A stretch of 29,063 nucleotides of DNA from SZUA-229 sp964531165. Lineage in GTDB: Bacteria > Pseudomonadota > Gammaproteobacteria > SZUA-229. Below are positions 1 to 8,607 of the stretch, piece by piece. The notes under the pieces were generated by a model that ran no database searches, was not told the DNA's origin, and saw only the letters and a list, made by a program, of their open reading frames with translations. The stretch covers positions 1-29,063 of the forward strand of contig CAZHEA010000038.1 of the NCBI GenBank assembly GCA_964531165.1. Reading direction: 5' to 3'. The position numbers and the translations under genes were made by a program. Position 1 is the first letter of the stretch; each line of letters begins with the position of its first letter.

Positions 1-57
1 CGAATTTTGTAAGTTATCGTGATGGCAGTTAATTTGAGATAAAAAATCTTGTTGCAT
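1..57 (-). CDS. glcE: Glycolate oxidase FAD-binding subunit GlcE, first 19 codons only
   Basis: An ATG on the minus strand at 57-55 opens a frame that stays open to the window edge and begins MQQDFLSQI. It starts one base after the glcD stop codon, the tight coupling expected of glcD-glcE. GlcE is the second FAD-binding subunit of the membrane-associated glycolate oxidase complex (GlcDEF). Too little is visible to confirm the family from its own residues, so the name rests mainly on position next to an unmistakable glcD. Confidence 0.6.
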   Translation of the reverse strand, partial: MQQDFLSQINCHHDNLQNS

Positions 58-58
58 G

Positions 59-1543
59 TTAAAACCGCTCCAGTTCAGGGTGCGATAACTCGCCATGGTG
101 TACATGCATGGCACCAAATTCAGCGCAGCGGTGTAAGGTTGGTACCGCTTTACCCGGGTTCAGTAAACCTTTTTTATCAAAGGCTTCTTTAATAGCATGA
201 AACTGGGTTAACTCCATAGCATCAAACTGTACACACATCTGATTGATTTTTTCTATTCCAATGCCATGCTCGCCAGTAATGCTGCCGCCGACTTTAACGC
301 ACAGTTCTAAAATTTTTCCACCGAACTCTTCTGTGCGTTCCAGTTCTCCTGGAATATTCGCATCGTATAAAATTAAAGGATGTAAGTTGCCGTCACCTGC
401 ATGAAAAACATTGGCAACGGGTAAGTTATATTCGGTAGATAATTCTGCCATGGTTTTTAAAACCTGTGGTAGATGTTTGCGTGGAATAGTGCCGTCCATG
501 CAATAATAATCCGGCGATATTCTGCCGACGGCGGGGAAGGCGGCTTTACGACCTTTCCAGAAATTCATGCGCTCGGCTTCATCTTTTGCCAGTCGTACTT
601 CAGTGGCACCGCTGCGCGTTAATACATTTTGCACGGTGCTAATATTTTCGTCGACTTCGGCGCTGCTGCCATCCAGTTCGCATAATAAAATAGCCATTGC
701 ATCCGTAGGGTAACCGGCGTGTACAAAGTCTTCGGCGGCTTTAATGGCGAGCTTGTCCATCATTTCCAGGCCGGCGGGAATAATGCCTTCGGAGATAATA
801 TTGCCGACTGCTTCACCAGCCTTAATTAAGTCATCGAAGGCGGCCAGTAAAACTTTTGCCGATTCCGGTTTCGGTAAAAGTTTAACGCTAACTTCAACGA
901 TGATGCCGAGCATACCTTCGGAGCCGGTCATTAACGCCAGTAGATCATAACCGGCACAATCCAGCCCGCTACCGCCAATGGTCAGTAGCTCACCCTCCAT
1001 AGTGATAATTTTTAACTGTTGAATATTATGCACGGTTAAGCCGTATTTAAGACAGTGCACACCGCCGGAATTTTCCGCCACATTGCCACCAATGGTGCAG
1101 GCAATTTGTGAAGACGGGTCAGGTGCATAATACAAACCATACTGTTCAACCGCCTGCGAAATGGCCAGGTTGCGTACGCCGGGCTGTACCCGTGCAATGC
1201 ACTGCACCGGGTCGATATCAATAATATCTTTGAACTTGGCCAGACTCAGTAAAATACCATCAGACAGGGGAAGTGCGCCGCCGGATAAACCGGTGCCGGC
1301 ACCCCGTGCTACGACGGGTACATCAAGTTCGTAGCAAAGCTTTAATATTGCCTGTACCTGTTCAATAGTTTCAGGTAACGCCACTGCCAGTGGCAGATTA
1401 CGGTAGGCGGATAAGCCATCGCATTCGTAGGGATGTAAATCTTCTTTTTCATGGAGTACGCAAGCGGCCGGTAAAATATATTCCAGGCGGTTGACTAAAA
1501 GTGGTTTGTCGAGGGTGGCAGTCATATAGGGGGTATTATTCAC
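59..1543 (-). CDS. glcD: Glycolate oxidase subunit GlcD (FAD-linked oxidase)
   Basis: This is the FAD-linked subunit that oxidises glycolate to glyoxylate and passes electrons to the respiratory chain. The 494 residues follow Escherichia coli GlcD almost end to end. The PCMH-type FAD-binding domain comes first, with ECDGLSAYR near residue 40, RGAGTGLSGGALPL near 80 and PDPSSQIACTIGGNVAENSGG near 140. The C-terminal FAD-oxidase domain carries FHAGDGNLHP and GEHGIG, and the tail HRCAEFGAMHVHHG is typical of GlcD. The longest frame starts at a GTG (1543); an ATG at 1525 (MTATLDKP) is an equally good start, and neither has a clear ribosome-binding site. It is followed directly by glcE. Glycolate oxidase recovers carbon from 2-phosphoglycolate or external glycolate. 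Confidence 0.97.
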   Translation of the reverse strand: MNNTPYMTATLDKPLLVNRLEYILPAACVLHEKEDLHPYECDGLSAYRNLPLAVALPETIEQVQAILKLCYELDVPVVARGAGTGLSGGALPLSDGILLSLAKFKDIIDIDPVQCIARVQPGVRNLAISQAVEQYGLYYAPDPSSQIACTIGGNVAENSGGVHCLKYGLTVHNIQQLKIITMEGELLTIGGSGLDCAGYDLLALMTGSEGMLGIIVEVSVKLLPKPESAKVLLAAFDDLIKAGEAVGNIISEGIIPAGLEMMDKLAIKAAEDFVHAGYPTDAMAILLCELDGSSAEVDENISTVQNVLTRSGATEVRLAKDEAERMNFWKGRKAAFPAVGRISPDYYCMDGTIPRKHLPQVLKTMAELSTEYNLPVANVFHAGDGNLHPLILYDANIPGELERTEEFGGKILELCVKVGGSITGEHGIGIEKINQMCVQFDAMELTQFHAIKEAFDKKGLLNPGKAVPTLHRCAEFGAMHVHHGELSHPELERF

Positions 1544-1610
1544 ATGCTGGTTGGTTAAAGTTTATGGTTACTGAGCCGGGTTAATTTAAAGTCCGCTAAC
1601 CACAACTCAG

Positions 1611-2333
1611 TTAATCTTCAAATTCCGCGTTATGATAAATATGCTGCACATCATCACAGTCATTTAAGGCAGCAATAAAAGCATCAAAGAATTCCACATC
1701 TTCACCGGTAACGCTGCAGGTGGTTTGTGGCAGGTAGGTAATCTCATCCATTTCAAAGTCGATTTCGGGGAAGGCGTCGAGTAAGGCAGTGCGGGTTTTA
1801 TTAAACTCAGTATTGGGTGCAAGTACTGATATCATACCGTTTTCGCCTTCAATATCCGCCACATCGACGTCTTTTTCCATTAAGGCTTCGAGCACGGCTT
1901 CTTCATCATCATGCTTAAATGCGAAAATCGCCTGATGGTCGAACATGTGGCTAACCGTGCCCTGAGTGCCGATTTTGGCGTGATTTTTTACAAAGCACTG
2001 ACGCACATCGGTAAAGGTACGGTTATTATTATCGGTCAGGCAGTCGACGATAACCATGCAACCACCGGGGCCAAATCCTTCGTATTGAGCGAGTGCAAAA
2101 TCTTCGCCTGCACCGCCTGCGGCTTTTTTCATGGCATTGTCTATTACATGGGCCGGCACCTGGTCTTTTTTGGCTTTCTCAATTAAACGCCGTAGCGTTA
2201 AATTGCTGTCAGCATCAGCACCACCATTTTTAGCACATACATAAAGCTCTTTACCGTAGCGTGAGTAGAGTTTGGCTTTTGCACCCTGTGTTTTAGCCAT
2301 TGAAGCTTTACGGTTTTCGAAATGTCTGCCCAT
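1611..2333 (-). CDS. yeeN: YebC/PmpR-family protein, YeeN type
   Basis: The protein has 240 residues, the usual length for the YebC/TACO1 family. The N-terminus MGRHFENRK and the motif YEGFGPGG near residue 84 place it in the family. The short N-terminus lacking the usual GHSKW block, and the tail DDVQHIYHN, make it closer to E. coli YeeN than to YebC. Members have been described as transcriptional regulators (PmpR) and, more recently, as translation factors that relieve ribosome stalling; which applies to the YeeN branch is not settled. It lies upstream of glcD on the same strand with a 67-base gap and no visible terminator, so some read-through is possible. The link to glycolate metabolism is probably incidental. 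Confidence 0.92.
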   Translation of the reverse strand: MGRHFENRKASMAKTQGAKAKLYSRYGKELYVCAKNGGADADSNLTLRRLIEKAKKDQVPAHVIDNAMKKAAGGAGEDFALAQYEGFGPGGCMVIVDCLTDNNNRTFTDVRQCFVKNHAKIGTQGTVSHMFDHQAIFAFKHDDEEAVLEALMEKDVDVADIEGENGMISVLAPNTEFNKTRTALLDAFPEIDFEMDEITYLPQTTCSVTGEDVEFFDAFIAALNDCDDVQHIYHNAEFED

Positions 2334-2422
2334 CTGAATGCGTCTCTCTGATTCTATCTATGATTGAGTTTTAATTATATTGACTGATTTTAACGGTATA
2401 GGCAGCGATATACTAGCCCGAA

Positions 2423-2767
2423 TTAATCGTCTATCAGAGTCACCCGGGTTTCAGCGGTGTGTTTGTTGATGATAAAGCGTAATTCACAAAATTCATTCTG
2501 AGTGTCCTGCGGTGTCGGGTCATCTGAGCAACTGCAACCCGCAATGATGCCGGTATAGAAAATGCCCGTATAAAGTGTAATGAAACTAGCGTCTTCCTGC
2601 ATTCTGTTGATTATGGCACTGGGCTTGTCATCACTTACATAACTGCTTAAAGACAGCCCCTGTTGTAAGGGTAACTGATGATGGTCGAGTGCAGAGACTT
2701 CACGCTTAAAGGTGCGGGTAAAGTCAGCAGATGACCAGGCTTTTAGGGATGCGGGTAATGTCAGCAT
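2423..2767 (-). CDS. Small conserved protein with a Cys-X-Cys motif
   Basis: This 114-residue protein has no signal peptide or membrane segment. The middle reads GIIAGCSCSDDPTP, followed about ten residues later by a further cysteine in NEFCELRF, and the end is an acidic beta-rich segment (AETRVTLIDD). I recognise this arrangement from small uncharacterised gammaproteobacterial proteins, but I cannot assign a function. The grouped cysteines could bind a metal or serve in redox chemistry, which is inference. It is transcribed away from yheT across a gap of about 80 bases that must hold both promoters. The start is the only in-frame ATG near the 5' end, and no strong ribosome-binding site is visible. 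Confidence 0.8.
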   Translation of the reverse strand: MLTLPASLKAWSSADFTRTFKREVSALDHHQLPLQQGLSLSSYVSDDKPSAIINRMQEDASFITLYTGIFYTGIIAGCSCSDDPTPQDTQNEFCELRFIINKHTAETRVTLIDD

Positions 2768-2846
2768 GAGTGAGCGATACGTTCAGTGGTAGTCAATTTT
2801 AAAAAGCCCTTTATAATAGGCGTATGCAAAAATATAAATACAAGCA

Positions 2847-3830
2847 ATGATAATTGATAGTCAGTTTACACCCGCAACCGGTTTAGGCAATAGTCACCTG
2901 CAAACACTGCTGCCGACTTTTATGCGTAACCATCTGGCCTTTGCGGGTGTGGCGCAAACGCTGGAGCTGGACGATGGTGATTTTGTTGATTTGATCTGGA
3001 CCGATAAGCCATCTGCATCACAGCCATTAAAACCCATTGTAATTATTTTTCATGGACTCGAAGGTTCAATTCACTCGCCCTATGCAAAGGGTATGATGCT
3101 GGCAATAAAAAAACACGGATGGACAGGGTTGTTAATGCATTTCAGAGGTTGTTCCGATAGAGCTAATCGTCTACCCCGTAGCTATCATAGTGGTGAAACC
3201 GGAGATGCAAAACAACTATTGAACTGGCTGCAGAAAGAATATAAAGATGCTCCTTTAGCTGCCGTGGGTTTTTCGCTGGGGGGCAATATGTTATTAAAAT
3301 TGCAGGCTGAGCTGGCAACTGAATCCGTATTTAAAGCAGTAGTGAGTGTTTGTGCGCCGATGTTATTAAGTGCATGTGCTGATAGATTGAATAAGGGTTT
3401 TTCAAAAATATATCAGGCTTATTTATTAAAGCATTTAAAGGCTAAGCTGCGATTGAAAGCCGGCCAGCATGATTATGAAAAATTAATTAATTTAAACACA
3501 GAAAGTATTAATCAATTGAAAACCTTCTGGCAATTTGATGACTGGGTAACCGCACCGTTGCATAATTTTACGGGAGTGGATGATTATTATCGGCGCTCAA
3601 GTGCGCGTCAGTATTTGAAAAGCATTTCGAGTCCCAGTCTGATTTTGCAGGCACTGGATGATCCGTTTATGACGGCGGACATTATTCCTGATAATTCTGA
3701 GCTGTCTGCCACCACGGTGATGGAATTAAGCCGTCACGGAGGACATGTTGGATTTATTGGTGGCAGCGTAATGAAACCGGAGTACTGGCTGGAAACTCGA
3801 GTGCCAGAATATTTGAGTGAATTTATTTGA
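2847..3830 (+). CDS. yheT: YheT-family alpha/beta hydrolase
   Basis: This is a 327-residue serine hydrolase of the YheT/UPF0017 group. It shares NSHLQTLLP near residue 15, FHGLEGSIHSPYA near 68 (oxyanion region), MHFRGCS near 97 and YHSGETGD near 113 with E. coli YheT. The nucleophile elbow is GFSLGGN with Ser143. The likely acid is in DDPF near 267 and the likely catalytic His is in RHGGHVGFIGG near 300. There is no signal peptide, so it is cytoplasmic. The physiological substrate is unknown; relatives are esterases or lipases with medium-chain acyl preference. It stands alone on this strand and diverges from the gene at 2423-2767. Confidence 0.95.
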   Translation: MIIDSQFTPATGLGNSHLQTLLPTFMRNHLAFAGVAQTLELDDGDFVDLIWTDKPSASQPLKPIVIIFHGLEGSIHSPYAKGMMLAIKKHGWTGLLMHFRGCSDRANRLPRSYHSGETGDAKQLLNWLQKEYKDAPLAAVGFSLGGNMLLKLQAELATESVFKAVVSVCAPMLLSACADRLNKGFSKIYQAYLLKHLKAKLRLKAGQHDYEKLINLNTESINQLKTFWQFDDWVTAPLHNFTGVDDYYRRSSARQYLKSISSPSLILQALDDPFMTADIIPDNSELSATTVMELSRHGGHVGFIGGSVMKPEYWLETRVPEYLSEFI

Positions 3831-3931
3831 ATATTAAAAGACAGCAGGAATGTTAACCGTCGTGGTGTATTACATTGTTGTTCCGTTATTACTGAGACGG
3901 AAATAAAGAATACTCAAACAAACTTATTTAT

Positions 3932-3959
3932 TGTAGATGCGAATTTATTCGCACCTACA
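3932..3959. repeat. 28-base palindrome, possible dispersed REP-like repeat
   Basis: The two halves TGTAGATGCGAAT and ATTCGCACCTACA are reverse complements with one mismatch, separated by two bases. Palindromes built on GTGCGAATNNATTCGCAC are often dispersed between genes in gammaproteobacteria. Only one copy is present in this window, so dispersal in the genome is an inference. Confidence 0.5.
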
Positions 3960-4252
3960 TATTTACTAATGGCATCTTATTAAACTGACTGATTAGTCGC
4001 TTTACAAAAAAATATTATAGACTTTATATAACCAGTAATTAAGCCGGCACAAACATTCGAGAATGACGTGACCCTGAAGTTAACTGGGCAGCACTAATTC
4101 AGGGGTATTCTATTTTTGAGAATAACGGTAGTGGGACGGATTTTTGTTATTACTGAATGAACTTAAGACTTTATGTAAAAAGACTGTAATCGATGTCTCG
4201 ATTTTATAAAGAGAGCAATATAAATGACGCATTGATACTAACCATATTACTT

Positions 4253-4313
4253 AAAAAACGTTACATGATTAAATCATAATTCACACGCCGTGCTTATGAT
4301 TTAAATCATGTAA
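4253..4313 (-). terminator. Likely intrinsic terminator of the CBS-domain gene (AT-rich long stem)
   Basis: On the minus strand a stem of about 19 base pairs (arms 4294-4313 and 4261-4279, one extra base) encloses a 14-base loop and is followed by CG and six Ts. It lies about 20 bases past the stop codon at 4334. Each arm is itself a palindrome around ATGATTTAAATCAT, which is unusual for a terminator and could also be a protein-binding site. Confidence 0.6.
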
Positions 4314-4333
4314 GTGTTTTGTTGGTTAATAAA

Positions 4334-4804
4334 TTAGGCAGCCTGTTCTGAATTGCTTTTCATTAAGCACTCCTGGAATATGGCTTTATGTACATCACCA
4401 ATACTGATAATGCCAATTAACTTATTATCACTGTCGGTTACCGGTATACGACGAATTTTTTTAACGCACATCAGCGATGCGGCTTTTAATAAAGGCATAT
4501 CAGAATCAACTGAGGCAACGGTCTGTGTCATAAAATCTTCGGCTTTTTTATCAAGCAGTGTTTTATAATCGGCTTCAATCGATTCGAAATCCGGTTTTGC
4601 ACCTTCCTGCATAAATTGTTCTACGTCTGGGAACATGGCTTTTAAAATGTCTTTTTCAGATAACACGCCAACCAGTTTCTCGTTACTGTCAATAACCGGT
4701 ACACCAGAAATTTTGTTAAAGCACATGAGTGATGCAATATCTTTGATTAGTGTGTCGGGATTTGCGGTTTTAACCGAGGCGTTCATTATGTCTTTAACGA
4801 TCAT
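4334..4804 (-). CDS. Two-CBS-domain protein
   Basis: This stand-alone protein of 156 residues consists of a pair of CBS domains. CBS1 covers about residues 5-60 (VKDIMNASVKTANPDTLIKD, then SGVPVIDSNEKLVGVLSEKD). A mainly acidic, helical linker (about 60-88) follows. CBS2 covers about 90-148 (DFMTQTV, then RRIPVTDSDNKLIGIISIGD). CBS pairs bind adenine nucleotides and act as energy sensors, either inside larger enzymes or as separate partners. There is no second domain here, so a partner would be needed; the adjacent P-loop protein is the obvious candidate, but that is inference. The start has a good ribosome-binding site (AGGAG eight bases upstream). The gene has its own putative terminator, and another lies between it and the upstream gene, so it is probably transcribed separately. 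Confidence 0.92.
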   Translation of the reverse strand: MIVKDIMNASVKTANPDTLIKDIASLMCFNKISGVPVIDSNEKLVGVLSEKDILKAMFPDVEQFMQEGAKPDFESIEADYKTLLDKKAEDFMTQTVASVDSDMPLLKAASLMCVKKIRRIPVTDSDNKLIGIISIGDVHKAIFQECLMKSNSEQAA

Positions 4805-4987
4805 ATTATTCTCCTGCTGCTTGTGTGAGTGATGCTACTTTCGGGTAAAAGCTACTAAAGAAGCAAGCTGAATTATTTATAACGAATATATGCGGAGGCG
4901 ACCAACAAAGATATTTAATACTTGTACTATATTTTTTTATAGACAAAAAATAGCATGACTTAAGTGGTTAATTTTAGACAAAAAAAT

Positions 4988-5015
4988 CTCCAATTTGATC
5001 TGCATCAAATTGGAG
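4988..5015 (-). terminator. Rho-independent terminator of the P-loop protein gene; contains a perfect FNR-like box
   Basis: Two perfectly complementary 12-base arms (CTCCAATTTGAT and ATCAAATTGGAG) with a 4-base loop are followed on the minus strand by seven Ts. This sits 18 bases past the stop codon at 5034 and reads as a standard terminator. The centre is TTGAT-N4-ATCAA, which matches the FNR/ANR consensus exactly. It lies about 190 bases upstream of the CBS-domain gene, so a second role as an operator is possible. Confidence 0.8.
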
Positions 5016-5033
5016 TTATTGTGAAAATAATTA

Positions 5034-6947
5034 TTAAACCAGTTGTAAACGTAAAATTCCCTCCATTTTTTCAGCTGTCTCAGATTTGCCAGTACGGCTG
5101 TCACCCACCAGGGCGATAGTGATACTGACTTCATTATCTGCATTCTTAGCGTGCTTGCGTTTTTCCAGTGCTGATGACTTTATCAGGTCAATTAAATCAT
5201 CAGCGAGTTTAACTGGACCTTCCTGTTCAACCTGATCGCGATCATTAAACCCGCAGCGACTCAAATCATCATCGGTATTGCCTTCGTATACGCCGGCCAT
5301 GAGCTGGCTATGGGCAACCCCGACTTTTAATTCGCCGCGATTGATGAGGATATTCATATCACCAATAAAGCCTTTCTCATTTTCAGAAAATTTCTCGAAC
5401 AGGGCCGGGTGTAAAATACTGTCGTCATTATCTTTTAATAGTGGGAAGGGGTTGGCCCAGTAGCTACTTTCTTTAGCGCCGCGATGAGTCTGAGTAGAGC
5501 CGGCTGCCACCCGTTCGCCGAGTCGAAAGTGCTCAAGTGCATCTTCAATATGCATATCGGCCTTCACCGTACTTTCGCCCTGTTCTATTAATTTGAAGTT
5601 ATTCATATACAACAGTATATCCAGCGGGTCCTTGCGATACAGCTCATCGACTTCGGTTACTGGCACAATCTGGCGGGCATTCGAGCCAGTGTCTTTGTTA
5701 TAACCGACTTCACGACCGGCCATCTGCAATTTAGCCTGTTCGCTAAATCCGTCGAGGCAGGCGAAGGCACCGGTTTCGGTACCACAAAAAATTGGTCGGG
5801 TAACCTTGTCATTGGCTAGTTTGGTTAAACTGATTTTGCCCATATCATCAGCTTTAATCAGCATTTCAGCGATATAAGGCTTGTCTTTATCAAAGCGCAC
5901 AACGTAACGGGTGCAGCCACAATGCAGGGGCAGGTCGCCATTAAGAATCGCCAGTACATTGTGCAATGTCAGAATCGGCTTTTTGGCATAACCAAAATAT
6001 TTAAGCTCATCTATATTCGGTACGACGCCGATTAACAGCTGACAGTTTTCATCGTAGTAATAACCCAGATCTTTTTCTTCAGCATTCGGGTCACCAAAGA
6101 AAAATATTCCGTCAGGTTTACGGTCGCTGGTAATATCTTCAATTTTGGCAAACGGGAACAGATTGAGCAGCCCGGGCTCCATTTCAATGCAACCGCGGGA
6201 TTTGTGAATAAAGGTAATAATCAATGATGTGCCGACCTGTAGCGGAACAGATACCCAGTCATCAATCTTAAACTTATCCAGTTGTATCGGGTTATGTTGT
6301 AACTCGTAAAAGGGCTTGGCGCGTTTATTGGACGGAGTCGAGTAATCTACGCCGGTTTTCATATCGGCGGCGACTGTCAGCGGTACATGCGCGAGGATTG
6401 AATAATCCGCCGGATAGTTGAAATAATGACCGGAAATTTCGCCCGCAGTAATATTAGGTGATGCATCCATCCCCGGGGTACGGCGTACGCCCTGATCTAA
6501 ATTAACTTTATCGAGGAGCTGACGGCGGGTTTCTAAAATAAGGTCAGCAAGGCGATGGGCTTTATCGGTCACTTTGTTTTTAACTGTCTGCGTGGTTTCC
6601 AGGCCAGTGGAGACGACATCATTCTGCAGGCGTACCAGACGGGTATAGGCGGAGCCGCGGTAGTGGTGAAAGGCGCCGTCCATAAAGCGGATTAGCTCAC
6701 GGCATTTTTCCTGATTATTGCCGGTTGCAAACTCATCAGCTTCTAAAATTTTAATTAAATCCCGGGTGCTGACCTGATTAATAAAGTCTATCTTATTATG
6801 AGCTTCATCGCGGCGGCGTTCTGAGCGGGTCTCTAAATCCGCAATAAACTCCTGCTTGTAGATTTTAAGGTAGCGGGCAAACGCCAGACTGCGCAATAAT
6901 TGCCCCGGCGTGTTGCAGCCGTCGCGAATTTCGAGAATTTGTTTCAT
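5034..6947 (-). CDS. Uncharacterised 637-residue protein with a HprK/PEPCK-like P-loop at its extreme C-terminus
   Basis: I do not recognise a characterised protein here. It has no signal peptide or membrane helix. The first 180 residues are rich in charged helix (RSERRRDEAHNK near 43, and a run of Arg/Lys/Glu to about 150). The central part is a beta-rich region with conserved-looking patches such as HCGCTRYVVRF near 345, CGTETGAFACLDG near 393 and SSYWANPFPLL near 500. The only recognisable motif is GDSRTGKSETAE (G615, K621, S622), a Walker A sequence whose GKSET is the form found in HPr kinase and resembles PEP-carboxykinase-like proteins. Only 16 residues follow K621, so no Walker B strand can come after it. 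Either the fold is permuted, the P-loop works in a complex, or the C-terminus has been lost. A strong terminator directly after the stop suggests a settled gene end. Confidence 0.75.
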   Translation of the reverse strand: MKQILEIRDGCNTPGQLLRSLAFARYLKIYKQEFIADLETRSERRRDEAHNKIDFINQVSTRDLIKILEADEFATGNNQEKCRELIRFMDGAFHHYRGSAYTRLVRLQNDVVSTGLETTQTVKNKVTDKAHRLADLILETRRQLLDKVNLDQGVRRTPGMDASPNITAGEISGHYFNYPADYSILAHVPLTVAADMKTGVDYSTPSNKRAKPFYELQHNPIQLDKFKIDDWVSVPLQVGTSLIITFIHKSRGCIEMEPGLLNLFPFAKIEDITSDRKPDGIFFFGDPNAEEKDLGYYYDENCQLLIGVVPNIDELKYFGYAKKPILTLHNVLAILNGDLPLHCGCTRYVVRFDKDKPYIAEMLIKADDMGKISLTKLANDKVTRPIFCGTETGAFACLDGFSEQAKLQMAGREVGYNKDTGSNARQIVPVTEVDELYRKDPLDILLYMNNFKLIEQGESTVKADMHIEDALEHFRLGERVAAGSTQTHRGAKESSYWANPFPLLKDNDDSILHPALFEKFSENEKGFIGDMNILINRGELKVGVAHSQLMAGVYEGNTDDDLSRCGFNDRDQVEQEGPVKLADDLIDLIKSSALEKRKHAKNADNEVSITIALVGDSRTGKSETAEKMEGILRLQLV

Positions 6948-7164
6948 TTAGTGACCCATTATATTTTTAAAGTAGGAGGGGAAATAACTTTTCTATACTA
7001 AACCCATCATTCGGTCTGTACCAATTAAGCAGATTGAGAGCACTATTAAAAAAATTATTGAGTAAATGTTACATAGTGATTTTAGCCGGCTTACAGGGTG
7101 CAGCTGCAAAGCCTATCATGTAAGCTATAGCGCTATCTAAACTGTATAAAAGATCACTCAACAC

Positions 7165-8520
7165 ATGAGCGCAGATTTAAAATTTAACACCTTTGGTTTT
7201 AGTCCTGAAATACTTAAATCGATTGCTGAGCAGGGTTATAGTGTGCCGACACCGGTGCAGTCAAAAGCAATGCCTGCGGTATTACAGGGCAAAGATCTGA
7301 TGGCTGTCGCACAAACCGGCACCGGAAAAACCGCAGGTTTCGTATTACCACTGCTACAACGCCTGATTAAAGGACAACCTGCTGAAGCTAATCAGGCACG
7401 GGCATTAATACTCGCCCCGACCCGTGAACTGGCGGTACAAATTGCTGAAAATATCAAAGTTTATGGGAAATATTTGCCATTGCATTCGACGGTGGTATAC
7501 GGTGGTGTGAAAATTAACCCGCAGATGATGACACTACGCCGGGGCGTGGACATACTGGTTGCCACCCCGGGCCGGTTGCTGGATTTATATCAGCAAAATG
7601 CGGTTAAGTTTCAGTCACTGGAAATACTGGTATTAGATGAAGCCGATCGTATGCTGGATCTGGGGTTTATCGATGATATTCGAAAGATACTGTCGATATT
7701 GCCCCCACAGCGGCAGAATTTGCTATTTTCAGCCACCTTTTCAGATGATATTAGAAAACTTGCAAAGGGCTTTTTAACTAAGCCGGTTGAGATCTCAGTG
7801 AGTCCGAAAAATACCACGGCAAAAACAGTCAGTCAGTGGATATGCCCGGTAGATAAGAAACAGAAACCGGCCTTATTGGTTGAGTTAATTAAAAGTAACG
7901 AATGGCAGCAACTGCTGGTGTTTTGTAAAACTAAAAAAGGTGCAGATAAACTCACCCGTTATCTGTGCGCTGAAAAGATTAAAGCTGCCGCCATTCATGG
8001 CGATAAAAGTCAGAGTGCGCGTAGTGCCGCACTGGCTAATTTTAAGGCACAGACGATCGAGGTTTTAATCGCCACCGATATTGCAGCTCGCGGCATTGAT
8101 ATCGATCAGTTACCGGTAGTGGTTAACTTTGATTTACCCTCGGTGGCGCAAAATTATATACATCGCATCGGCCGTACCGGTCGGGCAGGTGAAAGCGGAC
8201 AGGCGGTGTCGCTGGTAAGTGCGGATGAGTTTGATGAATTAACCGACATAGAGCATTTAATTAATACTTTATTAAAGCGTAAACTGATTGACGGCTTTGA
8301 GCCGCGTCATGATGTGCCTGAGTCGCGTATATGGCGTAAACCGAAAAAGCCAAAGAAGCCGAAAAAACCGAAGCAGATTAAAGTACTGAATAGTGATGCT
8401 AAAAACAATAAAAAAACCACACTTAAAAATAGATCATCTATTAAAAGCGCAGGTCGTGGCGACAACCAGACCGATGGAATGAAACCACCCAGACGAAAGT
8501 TTAAAAAGCATAAAAAATAA
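7165..8520 (+). CDS. rhlE: DEAD-box ATP-dependent RNA helicase, RhlE type
   Basis: The protein unwinds or remodels RNA, typically in ribosome assembly or mRNA decay. All helicase motifs are present in order: Q-motif PTPVQ near residue 28, Walker A AQTGTGKT (49-56), PTRELA near 85, TPGRLLD near 134, DEAD (158-161), SAT (189-191), ATDIAARGID near 303 and HRIGRTGR (333-340). After about residue 385 the domain ends, and a lysine-rich tail follows with four Lys-Pro repeats near 392-403 and a final KFKKHKK, an RNA-binding extension typical of RhlE. The length of 451 residues is normal. The gene is alone on its strand; an 8-base hairpin (8553-8560 with 8566-8573) lies shortly after the stop but has no T-run. 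RhlE is favoured over SrmB or DbpA by overall motif wording. Confidence 0.93.
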   Translation: MSADLKFNTFGFSPEILKSIAEQGYSVPTPVQSKAMPAVLQGKDLMAVAQTGTGKTAGFVLPLLQRLIKGQPAEANQARALILAPTRELAVQIAENIKVYGKYLPLHSTVVYGGVKINPQMMTLRRGVDILVATPGRLLDLYQQNAVKFQSLEILVLDEADRMLDLGFIDDIRKILSILPPQRQNLLFSATFSDDIRKLAKGFLTKPVEISVSPKNTTAKTVSQWICPVDKKQKPALLVELIKSNEWQQLLVFCKTKKGADKLTRYLCAEKIKAAAIHGDKSQSARSAALANFKAQTIEVLIATDIAARGIDIDQLPVVVNFDLPSVAQNYIHRIGRTGRAGESGQAVSLVSADEFDELTDIEHLINTLLKRKLIDGFEPRHDVPESRIWRKPKKPKKPKKPKQIKVLNSDAKNNKKTTLKNRSSIKSAGRGDNQTDGMKPPRRKFKKHKK

Positions 8521-8607
8521 CGCCGTATACGAGTGTAATAATGATAGAGCTCATTATCTATATTGTAGATAATATTATAATCCAGTAACGATTGTTCGTT
8601 CAAAGTC

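Larger units (their letters stand above)
3831..4333. other. 503-base gene-free stretch with palindromes and hairpins
   Basis: I find no credible reading frame here. It holds a small hairpin just after yheT (TTCCGT at 3881-3886 with ACGGAA at 3897-3902), a 28-base palindrome (3932-3959), two adjacent hairpins (4071-4124) and the terminator-like long inverted repeat at 4261-4313. None of these resembles a known RNA family that I can name. Confidence 0.6.

Noticed and set aside
1911..2186. 91-codon plus-strand frame inside yeeN
   Set aside because: It is antisense to a well-conserved YebC-family gene and shows no family features.
5034..6947. PrkA-type serine kinase or ordinary PEP carboxykinase
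   Set aside because: The P-loop is at the C-terminal end and none of the other landmarks of those enzymes can be seen.
8553..8573. 8-base inverted repeat after rhlE as a terminator
   Set aside because: The stem is almost all A and T and no T-run follows, so termination is not supported.
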